Notes under the pieces: generated by a model
Seen by the model: only the letters and a program-made list of their open reading frames with translations
The model's database searches: none
What the model was told of the DNA's origin: nothing
In this document: positions 8,477 through 18,020 of the stretch, one piece after another
Position numbering within the stretch: position 1 is the stretch's first letter
Layout of the letters: each line of letters opens with the position of its first letter
Assembly: GCF_000384035.1 (NCBI RefSeq)
Contig: NZ_KB913024.1
Span: forward strand, 2,714,405-2,778,404
Origin: Actinopolyspora mortivallis DSM 44261
GTDB lineage: Bacteria > Actinomycetota > Actinomycetes > Mycobacteriales > Pseudonocardiaceae
Direction of reading: 5' to 3'
Length of the DNA: 64,000 bases
Position numbers and translations under genes: made by a program

Positions 8477-9889
8477 TCACTGCTGCGCGGAACTCTGCTC
8501 GGACTGTTCCTCCGTCCGGTCGGCCGTCTCCCCCTCGACCTGCTCCGGCTGCTCCTGGTCCTCCTCCTGCTGGGTACCGAGCAGCTCGTCCATGTCCAGG
8601 GTGTTGCCCTCGGAGTCCGTGACCGTGGCCTGACGGACGACCGAGAACAGGGCCTTGCTCCTCCTGATGTCGGAGTAGATACGCCCCAGCTGCCCGGACT
8701 GCTGGACCTGCTGGATGAACTGGTCCGGGCTGATCCCGGACTGCTGCGCCTGGTAGATGATCCGCTCGGTGAGCTCGTTGTCCGAGACCGAGATCTCCTC
8801 GCGGTCGGCGACGGTGTCCAACACCAGCTGGGTCTTGACCGCCTCCTCGGCCTCGCGCCGCGTCTCGGCGTCGAAGTCCTCCCGGGTCTTGCCCTGTTCC
8901 TGCAGAGCCTCGGCGAAGCGCTGCTCGTCGTGGTCGTACGGGTGGATCGCGTCGTGCTCGCGCATCTCCACCTCGGACTGGACCACGCTCTCCGGCAGCG
9001 GAACCTCGACCCGTTCCAGCAGCGCCTCCAGGACCTTGTCCCTGGCCTGCATTCCCTGCTGCATCCGCTTGACGCGACCGAGCCGCTGCCGCAGGTCCGC
9101 GGTGAGTTCCTCGATGGTGTCGAACTCACTGGCCATCTGGGCGAACTCGTCGTCGGCCTCGGGAAGCTGGCGCTCCTTGACCGAGTTCAGCGTCACCTCG
9201 ACCTCGGCGTCCCGACCGGCGTACTCCCCGGCGACGAGGCGGGTGGTGAAGTTCCTGGTCTCCCCGGCGCTCGCGCCGATCAACGCCTCGTCGATACCCT
9301 CGACGAGCTCACCCGAACCGATCTCGTAGGACAGTCCGCTGGTCTGGGCGTCCTCGACCTGTTTGCCGTCGACGGTGGCCGAAAGATCGATGCTGACGTA
9401 GTCACCGTTTGCCGCCGGGCGGTCCACCCCGGTGAGCGTTCCGAACCGGGCCCGCAGTTCGTCCAGCTGCTCCTGGACGTCCTGCTCGGTGACCTCCTGG
9501 TCGTCCACGCTCACGGCCAGCTCGTCGAAAGCGGGAACGGTCAGTTCCGGCCGCACGTCGACCTCGGCGGAGAACTCGATCTGCTCGCCGTCGACGATGT
9601 TGGTGACCTCGATCTCCGGTCGACTCAGGGGCTGGACCTCGTTGCTGGTGACGGCCTCCGTGTACTTGGAGGGAACGGCCTCGTTGACGACCTCGTCGAG
9701 CACGGGTCCACGGCCGATCCTGCTCTCCAGCACCTTGGCCGGAGCCTTGCCGGGACGAAAGCCAGGGATCCGGACCTGCTTGGCCAGTTCCTTGTACGCG
9801 CGGTCGAAGTTCGGCTTGAGCTCGTCGAACGGCACCTCGACGTTGAGCCGTACGCGCGTCGGGCTCAGGTGCTCGACGGTGCTCTTCAC
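8477..9889 (-). CDS. tig: Trigger factor (ribosome-associated chaperone, FKBP-type prolyl isomerase)
   Basis: A 470-residue trigger factor. It binds ribosomal protein L23 at the exit tunnel and shields nascent chains. The ribosome-binding motif appears as [19 protein letters not shown] near residue 40. The PPIase domain follows ([15 protein letters not shown]; the tail of this domain near [16 protein letters not shown]), then a helical C-terminal arm with an acidic, Gln/Glu-rich tail. The GTG at 9889 (product starting [14 protein letters not shown]) has GAGGAG upstream and gives the usual length; the frame open to 10363 is not coding. Its position upstream of clpP1/clpP2 matches M. tuberculosis Rv2462c. 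Confidence 0.97.
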   Translation of the reverse strand: MKSTVEHLSPTRVRLNVEVPFDELKPNFDRAYKELAKQVRIPGFRPGKAPAKVLESRIGRGPVLDEVVNEAVPSKYTEAVTSNEVQPLSRPEIEVTNIVDGEQIEFSAEVDVRPELTVPAFDELAVSVDDQEVTEQDVQEQLDELRARFGTLTGVDRPAANGDYVSIDLSATVDGKQVEDAQTSGLSYEIGSGELVEGIDEALIGASAGETRNFTTRLVAGEYAGRDAEVEVTLNSVKERQLPEADDEFAQMASEFDTIEELTADLRQRLGRVKRMQQGMQARDKVLEALLERVEVPLPESVVQSEVEMREHDAIHPYDHDEQRFAEALQEQGKTREDFDAETRREAEEAVKTQLVLDTVADREEISVSDNELTERIIYQAQQSGISPDQFIQQVQQSGQLGRIYSDIRRSKALFSVVRQATVTDSEGNTLDMDELLGTQQEEDQEQPEQVEGETADRTEEQSEQSSAQQ

Positions 9890-10085
9890 GTGGTCTCCTC
9901 GTGCGAACGTTCTTGAAAGACTCCCGGCTGGTCCGTCGGAGGGAAAACCCCACGACACACCGTGGAGGGGCTCCCTCAGTGCCGGGCTGACCTCCGATTC
10001 TATGGCCCGAACTCGCGGAGGGCCCCTCCGGGTGCCAACGCGCCCGAACGGGCGAAGTTCGGCGGGCCCGTGCTTGAGTGGGGAC

Positions 10086-11009
10086 GTGCAGGAATCGCAG
10101 GAGGAGGTCGGGGGCGCACCGCGCACCTGTGCCGCGTGGTCCGAGACGTTGGACGAGCCGATGGCGGGCACGGCTCCCGTGGCCACGAGCTGGCTGTGTC
10201 TGGAACAGCCGGGGCCCTGGGGCCACGACGCGCTGCTGCGAAGCCACCTGGACCCGGAGTTGGGGAGGTGTCTGGCGGAACGGGCCTCCGCCCACGGGGT
10301 GCGCATCCAGCTGATCCGGAGCACCGGGCGACATCCCGACACGGGCGGGAAGTTCTCCCGCACGGTCTACCTGGCGCACACGACCCCCGGAGCGAGCTGG
10401 CTGCGCGGCACGGAGCTGACCGCCCCCGAGCAGCTGCTGGACCTCGACTTCGCCGCGTTCGCCGCGGGCGAGCACGGAGGGTGGGGCACCCCGCGCACGG
10501 AACCGGTGCTGCTGGTCTGCACCAACGGGAGACGGGACCGGTGCTGTGCCCTACGGGGCAGGGCGTTGCTCGAACAACTCGCGGGCAGGCACGACGGTCA
10601 ACTGTGGGAAACGACACACCTCGGCGGGCATCGCTTCGCCCCCACGGCCGTGGTGCTGCCCACCGGATACGGCTACGGAAGACTCGACCCGCACACGGTC
10701 GACGCGGTGCTCGCGGACGCGGCCGTGGGCAAGGTGGCCACCACGCACTGCCGGGGACGTTGCGCGCTGAGTCATCCCGCGCAGGTGGCGGAGCTGGCGG
10801 TGCGCGAGGCCACCGGCGAGCGTGGCGAGGACGCCCTCCGGGTCCGCGCGCGAAGCCCGGAGGGGGTGTCCCTGGAACACCGGGACGGGCGGAGCTGGCA
10901 GGTCGACCTCGACGAGACGACGCTCTCCCCGGCACGCCCGAACAGCTGTGGCAAGACGGCCGTCGAGATCGGCGCGTGGACGGCACGACGGGTCCATCGA
11001 CTGAGCTGA
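10086..11009 (+). CDS. Sucrase/ferredoxin-like family protein
   Basis: A 307-residue protein of the Suc_Fer-like family (PF06999), thioredoxin-fold proteins that often bind a [2Fe-2S] cluster. It shows [17 protein letters not shown] near the N-terminus, [16 protein letters not shown] near residue 38, the cysteine motif [16 protein letters not shown] near 145 with [15 protein letters not shown] near 190, and [16 protein letters not shown] near 230. The GTG at 10086 keeps the conserved first cysteine; the ATG at 10161 would lose it. The family is linked to redox or sucrose metabolism in old annotations; the reaction is unknown. It is divergent from tig. Confidence 0.85.
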   Translation: MQESQEEVGGAPRTCAAWSETLDEPMAGTAPVATSWLCLEQPGPWGHDALLRSHLDPELGRCLAERASAHGVRIQLIRSTGRHPDTGGKFSRTVYLAHTTPGASWLRGTELTAPEQLLDLDFAAFAAGEHGGWGTPRTEPVLLVCTNGRRDRCCALRGRALLEQLAGRHDGQLWETTHLGGHRFAPTAVVLPTGYGYGRLDPHTVDAVLADAAVGKVATTHCRGRCALSHPAQVAELAVREATGERGEDALRVRARSPEGVSLEHRDGRSWQVDLDETTLSPARPNSCGKTAVEIGAWTARRVHRLS

Positions 11010-11064
11010 GTACGTCGTGACGACGAAGGCCGGACGTCCTCGTCCGGACATCCGGCCGGAAACG

Positions 11065-11138
11065 TCGGGGTGGCGGGATTTGAACCCACGGCCCCTCGCA
11101 CCCAAAGCGAGTGCGCTACCAAGCTGCGCCACACCCCG
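11065..11138 (-). tRNA. tRNA-Pro (anticodon TGG)
   Basis: Read on the minus strand, CGGGGTG at the 5' end pairs with CACCCCG at the 3' end. The anticodon loop reads CTTTGGGT (anticodon TGG), and the T arm contains GGGTTCAAATCCC. The molecule is 74 nt without an encoded CCA. Confidence 0.96.
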
Positions 11139-11257
11139 ATGGGGTCCTCGTAGGACCCTACCGCCGTCGGCTAGAGTACGACAGCGGCGTCACCGCGATC
11201 GACGGGGACCCCCGGGGATCTTCCCCACTCGCCGTGCTGTAGCATGGTGGGCGTACT

Positions 11258-11329
11258 GCGGGTGTAGCTCAATGGTTAGAGCCCCAGCCTTCCAAGCTGG
11301 TTATGCGGGTTCGATTCCCGTCACCCGCT
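11258..11329 (+). tRNA. tRNA-Gly (anticodon TCC)
   Basis: GCGGGTG at 11258-11264 pairs with CACCCGC at 11322-11328. The D arm is TAGCTCAATGGTTAGA, the anticodon loop CTTCCAA (anticodon TCC), and the T arm GGGTTCGATTCCC. CCA is not encoded. A terminator follows directly. Confidence 0.96.
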
Positions 11330-11339
11330 CGGTTTCGGA

Positions 11340-11372
11340 CGGTGTCCGCCCTTCTGGGCGGGCACCGTTTTT
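11340..11372 (+). terminator. Rho-independent terminator of tRNA-Gly
   Basis: CGGTGTCCGCCC (11340-11351) pairs with GGGCGGGCACCG (11356-11367, one T-G mismatch) and is followed by TTTTT at 11368-11372: a textbook intrinsic terminator 10 nt after the tRNA. Confidence 0.88.
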
Positions 11373-11590
11373 CGTCGCCCCACGGGGTACTCCACTCCCT
11401 CCGTCGGCCCGGAAACGTCCCCCGCGACGAGGCCGCCCCGGTGTGGGCCCGTGAATTCGACTGGCCATCGACCGGGTGAACACCCATCCTGGTGACTCGC
11501 GCCCACCATCGGTGAAAACCCTTCGGATCCAACTCCGGACCCGTCCCGTGCGGCAGCACGGCTCGACACGTTTACGGAGGCGATGCGCCG

Positions 11591-13042
11591 TTGCGACGGC
11601 TCGAATACAAGTGGCTGGTCGGGATCACCTTCGTACTGGCCCTGGTCATGCAGATCCTGGACATGACCATCCTGAACGTGGCCCTGGCCACCCTGGGAGA
11701 ACGGTTCGACGTCGGCGCGGGAACCCTGCAGTGGGTGCTGACCTCGTACATGATCAGCCTGGCCGTATTCATCCCGGCCTCGGGATGGATCTCCGACCGT
11801 TTCGGAAGCAAACGGACCTTCCAGTTCGCGGTGTCCACCTTCACCGTGGCTTCGGTGATCTGCGGAGCCGCCCCCGGTATCGGAACACTGATCGCCGCGC
11901 GTTTCCTGCAGGGTGTCGGCGGGGGAATGCTGGTCCCCGTGGGACAGGCGATGTTGTTCCGCGCCTTCCCCGCGCGGGAACGCGCCAAGGCCTCGGCGGT
12001 GCTGGCCATTCCGATCACCGCCGCTCCCGCTCTGGGTCCGGTCCTCGGAGGCGCTTTGATCGAGGCCGCCAGTTGGCGGTGGATCTTCTTCATCAACGTT
12101 CCCGTCGGCGCGCTGGCCCTGATGTGCTCGGTGCTCTTCCTCGTGGAGGAACGCGGGAAACACCCCGGAGGGTTCGACCTGCCCGGTTTCCTGTTGGCCG
12201 GTACCGGACTGGCCACACTGCTGTTCGGACTGGACAGAGCCGCCGAACTCGGATGGACGAGCCCCGTGGTGTGGCTCTGCCTCGCCACGGCCGCGGTGCT
12301 CGTGAGCGGGCTCGTCTGGCGCGAGCTGAGCACCACGGAACCGATGCTGGAACTGCGGCTGCTCGGCGACAGGATCTTCGGCACGGGAAACCTGCTGCTG
12401 CTGTGCCAGACGGGTGCGATGTTCGGAACGCTGTTCCTCGTCCCGCTCTATCTGCAGAACCTGCGGGGGTTCTCGGCGTTGCAGGCCGGAGCCGTGCTCA
12501 TGCCGCAGGCGCTGTCCATGCTGCTGGTCACCCAGCTCGTCAGCAGGATCTACGGGCGTGTCGGCCCTCGGAGGCTGATCGCGGGTGGTTTCGTGGTGCT
12601 CGTCGCCGCGTCGGGCACCATGCAGTTCGTGGGACTGTCCAGCTCCCTGTGGGCGCTGATCGGCTCCCTGCTGCTGCTCGGATGCGCCATGGGCCTGGTG
12701 ATGACCCCGCTGCAGACGGCGGCGTTCGCGCAGACCACGGGCGCGCACATGGGACAGGCCACCTCCCTGTTCAACGTGAGCCGTCAGGTGGCCACGGCGC
12801 TGGCCACAGCGACGGTGGCCAGCGCGCTCGTCATGTTCACCGACGCCGCCACCAGCGGCCTGGCCGGGGATCCCCGGGCGCTCGCCGAGGCCAGGATGAC
12901 CGGCTTCCACGGAGCCTTCCTGGTGCCGGTGGTGTTCGGCCTGCTGGGACTGGCCCTGACCTCCCGGGTGCGTGACGGGGACGCCGCGGCCACGCTCGAC
13001 CGGCATGACACGGGCCACCGGCGTGGCTCCCCGGTCGACTGA
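11591..13042 (+). CDS. MFS drug efflux transporter, DHA2 (EmrB/QacA) family
   Basis: A 483-residue inner-membrane proton antiporter with about 14 hydrophobic segments, the DHA2 layout. Motif D1 is seen as QILDMTILNVALATLGERF near residue 20, motif A as GWISDRFGSKRTFQF near 62, and the antiporter motif region as APALGPVLGGALIEAASWR near 150, followed by WIFFINVPVG. The start is a TTG at 11591 with GGAGG at 11576-11580; the ATG at 11583 is in another frame. No TetR- or MarR-type regulator is adjacent. The substrate cannot be told from sequence. Confidence 0.92.
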   Translation: MRRLEYKWLVGITFVLALVMQILDMTILNVALATLGERFDVGAGTLQWVLTSYMISLAVFIPASGWISDRFGSKRTFQFAVSTFTVASVICGAAPGIGTLIAARFLQGVGGGMLVPVGQAMLFRAFPARERAKASAVLAIPITAAPALGPVLGGALIEAASWRWIFFINVPVGALALMCSVLFLVEERGKHPGGFDLPGFLLAGTGLATLLFGLDRAAELGWTSPVVWLCLATAAVLVSGLVWRELSTTEPMLELRLLGDRIFGTGNLLLLCQTGAMFGTLFLVPLYLQNLRGFSALQAGAVLMPQALSMLLVTQLVSRIYGRVGPRRLIAGGFVVLVAASGTMQFVGLSSSLWALIGSLLLLGCAMGLVMTPLQTAAFAQTTGAHMGQATSLFNVSRQVATALATATVASALVMFTDAATSGLAGDPRALAEARMTGFHGAFLVPVVFGLLGLALTSRVRDGDAAATLDRHDTGHRRGSPVD

Positions 13043-13184
13043 CCGCGACCGCCCGCCGGTCACCGGGACGGCAGACTTGGAGACGATGACCCACGGCCGA
13101 CGCGGGGCCGGTCCCCGCGTCGGAACAGCCGTTACCGTCTCGGGCCCGCCTCGATCGACGGTGCACTATCCGGGAGTGAACGAC

Positions 13185-13808
13185 ATGGCACACGCCGACC
13201 AGGTCCGCAAACACGTTCCCCGGGGGAACGGGACGCGTCCGGAGGAGAGCACACTGGCCTGGCTGCTTCCGCTGGGCAACAGTCCCGAACTGCGCGGATT
13301 GGCCAACCAGTACCAGTACTCGCTGCGTGACCTTCCTGGATTCGACCCGGTTCCGCTGGAGTGGATGCACATCCTGCTGCAGGAAAGCGGCGGTTACGAA
13401 CAGGCCCCCCAGGGGCGGGTCGAGGCGCTGCTGGAGGCCGCCCGACAGCGCCTGTCCTCCTTCGCCCCGCTCTCCCTGTCCTTCCACGGCGGAGTCGTCC
13501 TCTCCGAGTCGCTGGCCCTGCCCGCCGAGCCCCAGGCCACCCTCACGGACCTGCGTGGCCGCCTGCGGGAGGCCACCGCCGAGGTGCTGGGAACGCAGCC
13601 TCCGGAGGAACCGGAGGAGATCGACCGCCACGTGAGTCTGGCCTACGCCACGGCCGACGGACCGGCCGTGTTCGCCAAGGCGACGCTGGAGGCGACCCAG
13701 GTCGAGCCGGTCACCCTGACCGTGCCCGGCATAGCGCTGGTGCGGCTCTACCGGGACCACTCGGGCACCGAGTGGTCCGTGCTCGGTGAGGTGGAGCTGG
13801 CCGGCTGA
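13185..13808 (+). CDS. 2'-5' RNA ligase superfamily (2H phosphoesterase-like) protein
   Basis: A 207-residue protein with the look of the 2H phosphoesterase fold. The second HxS motif is clear (EIDRHVSLAYATADG near residue 148), and the first appears as LEWMHILLQESGGY near residue 64, where the expected HxT/S reads HIL, so activity may be reduced or altered. VEPVTLTVPGIALVRLYRD matches the terminal strand pair of the family. Substrates in this group include cyclic phosphates of RNA or nucleotides. The ATG at 13185 is chosen over a GTG at 13176. It is probably not co-transcribed with the MFS gene, 142 nt away. Confidence 0.75.
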   Translation: MAHADQVRKHVPRGNGTRPEESTLAWLLPLGNSPELRGLANQYQYSLRDLPGFDPVPLEWMHILLQESGGYEQAPQGRVEALLEAARQRLSSFAPLSLSFHGGVVLSESLALPAEPQATLTDLRGRLREATAEVLGTQPPEEPEEIDRHVSLAYATADGPAVFAKATLEATQVEPVTLTVPGIALVRLYRDHSGTEWSVLGEVELAG

Positions 13809-13915
13809 GCCGGGCGGGCGGAGTCACTCCGGTACCCGGCGGGGAGGGGACCCTCGGTGGTCGAGAGCTGGTCCGCACGCACCGCCACGACCTCCCGCCG
13901 GGTGGAGTCCTCCGG

Positions 13916-14722
13916 TCAGTCCGCCTGACAGTGGGGGCACCAGTAGAGATTGCGTCCGTGCAACCGGGCCACGGAAACCGGGGTCCCGCACACCAGACAC
14001 GGGCTGGCACCCCGGCGGTAGACGTAGACCTCGCCGCCGTGCCGGTCCCGACGGGGCAGCCGACCGGTCACCTCCGGGGAGTGCTCGTGCCGCACGGTGT
14101 CGATCCGCCCGGTACGCAGCCCCTGCGACATCAGTACCACCAGGTCCCGCCAGATCGCCTCCCACGTGTCCCGGGGCAGCGACCTGCCCGGCAGACGGGG
14201 CGGAACTCCGTGGCGGAACAGCACCTCGGCGCGGTAGGCGTTGCCCACACCGGCGAGCACGGACTGGTCCATCAGTAGCGCGGCCACGGTGGAACGGGAA
14301 CGGCTGATCCTCTCCCACGCGCGGTCGGGATCGGCGTCCTCCCGCAACGGATCGGGACCGAGCCGGTCCCGCTGTGCGGCGACCTCCTCCGGAGTGAGCA
14401 TCTCGCAGGCGGCGGGACCACGCAGATCCGTGCCGTGGGTGGGGCCCACGATCCGCATCCGTACCTTGCCCCGGGGCTGTTCGAGGGGCACGGGGGACTC
14501 GGTGAACGTTCCGTACAGCCCCAGGTGAACGTGCACCACACGGTCGGAGTCGTAGAAGTGCCAGAGGTGTTTCCCGTGTGCCTCGGCGGTCTCGAAAACC
14601 GCGCCGTTCAGTACCTCGGCAGCGGTGAACCGCCCCTGGGGGCTGTGCACCTCGACCGGCTTTCCCGCGAAACGCCGTCGGTGCAGCCGGGCGAGTCCGT
14701 GGAGTACGTGTCCCTCCGGCAC
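13916..14722 (-). CDS. nei2: Fpg/Nei family DNA glycosylase (Nei2)
   Basis: A 268-residue base-excision repair enzyme that removes oxidised bases and nicks the strand. It starts VPEGHVLHGLARLH, so after removal of the first residue Pro is N-terminal and forms the Schiff base, with Glu next as general acid. The H2TH region is MDQSVLAGVGNAYRAEVLF near residue 150, and a C-terminal zinc finger has CLVCGTP and YWCPHC. The GTG at 14722 is set by this requirement for Pro2; the longer frame would bury it. It is the counterpart of Rv2464c, next to rpiB as there. rpiB lies 115 nt upstream on the same strand. Confidence 0.94.
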   Translation of the reverse strand: MPEGHVLHGLARLHRRRFAGKPVEVHSPQGRFTAAEVLNGAVFETAEAHGKHLWHFYDSDRVVHVHLGLYGTFTESPVPLEQPRGKVRMRIVGPTHGTDLRGPAACEMLTPEEVAAQRDRLGPDPLREDADPDRAWERISRSRSTVAALLMDQSVLAGVGNAYRAEVLFRHGVPPRLPGRSLPRDTWEAIWRDLVVLMSQGLRTGRIDTVRHEHSPEVTGRLPRRDRHGGEVYVYRRGASPCLVCGTPVSVARLHGRNLYWCPHCQAD

Positions 14723-14837
14723 GGCAACGACACCAACCAATCGCGTTCTCTCGGAGACGAAGGACGGACTCCGTCGGAACACACGGAGGAACCGGCATCC
14801 CGCAGTCGAGGTCGCGCAGGCCGGTTCCCCCGGGAGC

Positions 14838-15308
14838 TCACTGCTGGGGAAGGGCGGGGGCTTGGCCGCTGCGTTCGTAGTCGGACAGCATGTCGATGCG
14901 GCGCTGGTGCCGCCCTCCCTCGAACTCCGTGGTCAGGAACACGTCCACGAACCGTTCGATCTCGGTGGCCTCGTGCATCCGGGCCCCGATCCCGGCCACC
15001 AGCGCGTTGTTGTGCCGCCTGGCCAGTTCGGCGGTCTCCTCGTTCCACACCAGAGCGGCCCGGGCACCCGGAACCTTGTTCGCGGCGATCTGCTCGCCGT
15101 TTCCGGAACCGCCGATGACCAGCCCCAGACTCCCGGCGTCGGCGACCACCCGGCGGGCGGTCTCCACACAGAACGGCGGATAGTCGTCCTCCGCGTCGTA
15201 GACGGAGGGTCCCACGTCGACCACCTCGTAGCCGAGGTTGGTCAGTCGTTCGTTCAAACGGGTCTTCAGGTCGAAACCGGCGTGATCGGAACCAAGATAG
15301 ACGCGCAC
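14838..15308 (-). CDS. rpiB: Ribose-5-phosphate isomerase B
   Basis: A 156-residue RpiB/LacA fold enzyme interconverting ribose-5-phosphate and ribulose-5-phosphate in the pentose phosphate pathway. It begins VRVYLGSDHAGFDLKTRL, the family's phosphate and substrate binding start, and has LVIGGSGNGEQIAANKVPG near residue 70, the hallmark loop. Here, as in mycobacterial RpiB, the active-site residue in GGSGNG is Ser rather than the Cys of E. coli, with Glu (GEQ) as base. The GTG at 15308 gives the family start. It is likely co-transcribed with nei2 downstream. Confidence 0.95.
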   Translation of the reverse strand: MRVYLGSDHAGFDLKTRLNERLTNLGYEVVDVGPSVYDAEDDYPPFCVETARRVVADAGSLGLVIGGSGNGEQIAANKVPGARAALVWNEETAELARRHNNALVAGIGARMHEATEIERFVDVFLTTEFEGGRHQRRIDMLSDYERSGQAPALPQQ

Positions 15309-15364
15309 TCTTGTAGTGTGCCAAACCGTTTCGCACGGACCCGTCACCCGGTCAGGGGGTAGAC

Positions 15365-16114
15365 ATGAGGCAGGAGCGTTCGAACGCGTCCTTCGTACAG
15401 TCCGGTCACGCGGTGCGTTTCGACTGGGGGATCGACGGATTACGAAGACTCGGGCGGGAATGCGCCGTGCTGGTCGTGGTGGACGTGCTCTCCTTCGCCA
15501 CGGCGGTGGACATGGCCACCGGCGCCGGCGCGCACGTGTTACCGCTGCCCCAGGAGGACGACAGGGCCCGTCAGGCGGCGGAAGCGGCCGGCGCGGTCCT
15601 CGCGGGGCCTCGCGGGGAGAGCGACCACTCGCTGAGTCCCTCCACGCTGAGCGACGTCGCCGAGGGCGCCCTGATCGGGTTGCCCTCCCCGAACGGGGCC
15701 CGCCTGTGCTCGGTCGCCGCCGAGCTCGGCGCGATCGTCTTCGCCGGCTGTCTGCGGAACGCGAGTGCGGTGGCCGGGGCCGCCGGTGCGGCCGCGCGCA
15801 ACGGACCCGTCGGTGTGGTCGCCGCCGGCGAACGACGCGGAGAGCACACCCTCCGGTTCGCCGTGGAGGACGTATTGGGGGCGGGAGCGGTCATCTCGGC
15901 GTTGCCTGCCGAGGTGGGCAGCAGGTCGGTGGAGGCCGAGACGGTCGCGCGGAGCTATCGGAACGTGAGCGACCTGCGCGGAGAGCTGCGCGGCTGCGAG
16001 TCCGGACGCGAACTCGTCGAGTGGGGCTACGGACAGGACGTGGAACTGGCCTGCCTGGCGGACGTGAGCGCGACCGCCCCACGGCTGCGCGCCGGCGTGT
16101 TCAGTCGCCGGTGA
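15365..16114 (+). CDS. 2-phosphosulfolactate phosphatase (ComB) family protein
   Basis: A 249-residue protein of the ComB family. ComB hydrolyses 2-phosphosulfolactate in coenzyme M biosynthesis in methanogens; actinobacterial members must do something else, since coenzyme M is absent, so only the fold should be transferred. Seen motifs are VVVDVLSFATAVDMATGAGA near residue 36, SPNGARLCSVAAE near 110, AGCLRNASAVA near 132 and a GERRGEHTLRFAVEDVLGAG stretch near 157. GGGGG lies 6-7 nt before the ATG. It is divergent from rpiB. Confidence 0.85.
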   Translation: MRQERSNASFVQSGHAVRFDWGIDGLRRLGRECAVLVVVDVLSFATAVDMATGAGAHVLPLPQEDDRARQAAEAAGAVLAGPRGESDHSLSPSTLSDVAEGALIGLPSPNGARLCSVAAELGAIVFAGCLRNASAVAGAAGAAARNGPVGVVAAGERRGEHTLRFAVEDVLGAGAVISALPAEVGSRSVEAETVARSYRNVSDLRGELRGCESGRELVEWGYGQDVELACLADVSATAPRLRAGVFSRR

Positions 16115-16177
16115 CCACACAGAACTACGAAGGACGTCGCGAGGACGCCCGCGCGCACGGCACCGTGAACAGAGGGG

Positions 16178-17005
16178 ATGGCTGTCACCGTGGACTCCGG
16201 AGGAACCGGTCACTGGAGGGAACTGTGCCCGGGAGTGCTGGTTCGGCGCTACGCCGAACTGGATCTGACCGTGGGCCTGGTGCTGGGCGACGAGCGGGCG
16301 CTGGTGATCGACACACGCGGCGACCGCCGGCAGGGAGCGGAGCTCGCCGAGGCGGTGCGCGGCCTCACCCGGCTGCCCACCCAGGTGGTGCTCACCCACG
16401 CCCACTTCGACCACTGTTTCGGTACCACCGCGTTCACCCCGGTACCGGTCTGGTCCCACGTGGACTTCACCGCACACCTCACCGCCACGGCGGAGCTCCA
16501 GCGCGAGGCCTGGACGAGGCACTACCGCGCCGTGGGCGAGGCGGAGACGGCCGCCGCGCTGGCCGAGACCGCGCTCGAGTTCCCCGACCGTTCCGTGGAC
16601 GAACCGGTGCTGCTCGACCTGGGAGGACGGACGGTGCGCCTCTTCCATCCGGGGCCGGGACACACCGACCACGACCTGGTGGTCCGGGTGGAGGACGCCG
16701 CGGTCTCCTTCGTGGGCGACCTGCTCGAGAACGGCGCCTGCCCCGACTTCGAGGACGCCCACCCGCTGCGCTGGCCCGACTCTCTCGAGCAGGTGCTGGG
16801 GCACTCCGACGAGCTGTTCGTCCCCGGCCACGGGGATCCGATGTCTCCGGAACAGGCCGCGCGGCAGCACACGGAACTGCGTTCCCTCGCCGAGCTGTGC
16901 GCGGGCGTCTCCCGCGGAGAACTCGGTGAGCGGGAGGCCGTCGCGCGCGGACCGTACCCGGAGGAGACCGTCCGCGCCGCCCTGAGCCGGGTCGGCGGCG
17001 GGTGA
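16178..17005 (+). CDS. MBL-fold metallo-hydrolase
   Basis: A 275-residue metallo-beta-lactamase-fold protein. The metal-binding motif is THAHFDHCFG near residue 73 (HxHxDH), with a third His in LFHPGPGHTDHDLVV near 158, an Asp in FVGDLLENG near 182, and a final His in FVPGHGDPMSPEQ near 215. Two-metal sites of this kind hydrolyse lactones, thioesters or phosphodiesters; nothing here narrows the substrate. The ATG at 16178 directly abuts GAGGGG, so an in-frame GTG at 16190 might be the true start. The gene follows the ComB-like gene by 63 nt in the same direction. Confidence 0.88.
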   Translation: MAVTVDSGGTGHWRELCPGVLVRRYAELDLTVGLVLGDERALVIDTRGDRRQGAELAEAVRGLTRLPTQVVLTHAHFDHCFGTTAFTPVPVWSHVDFTAHLTATAELQREAWTRHYRAVGEAETAAALAETALEFPDRSVDEPVLLDLGGRTVRLFHPGPGHTDHDLVVRVEDAAVSFVGDLLENGACPDFEDAHPLRWPDSLEQVLGHSDELFVPGHGDPMSPEQAARQHTELRSLAELCAGVSRGELGEREAVARGPYPEETVRAALSRVGGG

Positions 17006-17125
17006 CCCCGCCACCGATCCCTTCGCCCGGCCCCGGTGGGTCGGGCGTGGACGAGGATGCGCGGTCTTCCGAGGACCGCCTTCCGCGGACACGGGGGTGG
17101 ACGCGTCCGCGGCGAAGACGGGCTG

Positions 17126-17749
17126 TCAGTCGAACCGGGGATCCTCGGTCCTGGTCCGCTTGAGCTCGAAGAAGTACGGGTAGCCCGCCAGGGTCCGTGC
17201 GGCGTCGAACAGCTCGCCCGCCTGCTCCCCCCGCGGAATCCGCGTGGTGATCGGCCCGAAGAAGGCCACCCCGTCCACGTGGATGGTCGGCGTGCCGACC
17301 TCGTCGCCCACCGGATCCATACCCGCGTGGTGGCTGGCACGCAGCTGTTCGTCGTACTCGTCGCTGTCCCCCGCCTCGGCCAGGTTCGCGGGAAGGCCGA
17401 CCTCGGCCAGCGACTCCGAAATCACCTGATCGAAGTCCTTGTATCCCTTGTCATGGAAACGCGTCCCCATGGCGGTGTACAACGGTGCCAGTACCTCGTT
17501 GCCGTGGTTCTCGGCGGCGGCGATCGTCACCCGGACCGGTTTCCACGCCTTGTCCAGCAACTGCTTGTACTCTTCTCCCACCTCGCGGCCCGAGTTGAGC
17601 ACGGCCAGACTCATGACGCGGAAACGCAGGTCTATGTCCCGGACCTGCTCGACTTCGAGCATCCACCGGGAGGACACCCAGGCGAACGGGCAGACCGGAT
17701 CGAAATAGAAGTAGACCTCCGGGCGGTCGCTCCGCTCGGCAGTGGCCAT
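17126..17749 (-). CDS. DsbA-family protein, Rv2466c-like (mycothiol-dependent nitroreductase family)
   Basis: A 207-residue thioredoxin-fold protein. It starts with [19 protein letters not shown], where the active site reads CPFA. The second cysteine of the CPWC motif of M. tuberculosis Rv2466c is absent, so a monothiol mechanism with mycothiol would be expected, if it is active. The helical insert ([30 protein letters not shown]) fits the family. The position beside pepN, divergent from it, is exactly that of Rv2466c. GGAGG precedes the ATG at 17749. The name nitroreductase comes from prodrug activation studies; the natural role is probably redox stress. Confidence 0.87.
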   Translation of the reverse strand: MATAERSDRPEVYFYFDPVCPFAWVSSRWMLEVEQVRDIDLRFRVMSLAVLNSGREVGEEYKQLLDKAWKPVRVTIAAAENHGNEVLAPLYTAMGTRFHDKGYKDFDQVISESLAEVGLPANLAEAGDSDEYDEQLRASHHAGMDPVGDEVGTPTIHVDGVAFFGPITTRIPRGEQAGELFDAARTLAGYPYFFELKRTRTEDPRFD

Positions 17750-18020
17750 GAACGCACCTCCGTGGTTGTCCCCCGACAGGGGGAGATTTCCTGTCCCACC
17801 GGGTCAACCACACACGGACGCGCGATGTTCCCGGCTCGTCCACCGCCGGAGGAACGGAAACGGGTTCCACTCCCCTCCGACGAAACCGTCCTCCGCGCCG
17901 GAGAACCGTCACCGCCCCCGCCACACACCGCCTGCACGCCCGGCGAACAGCATGATTGACTCTGGTTCGGGCGTTCGAACGCCCTTGCAGCCTTTCCCAC
18001 GACTACTGACGAGGTGATCC

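Noticed and set aside
11321-13063. 580-residue minus-strand frame opposite the MFS gene
   Set aside because: Gln/His/Gly-rich shadow translation; the plus strand shows a clear DHA2 transporter.
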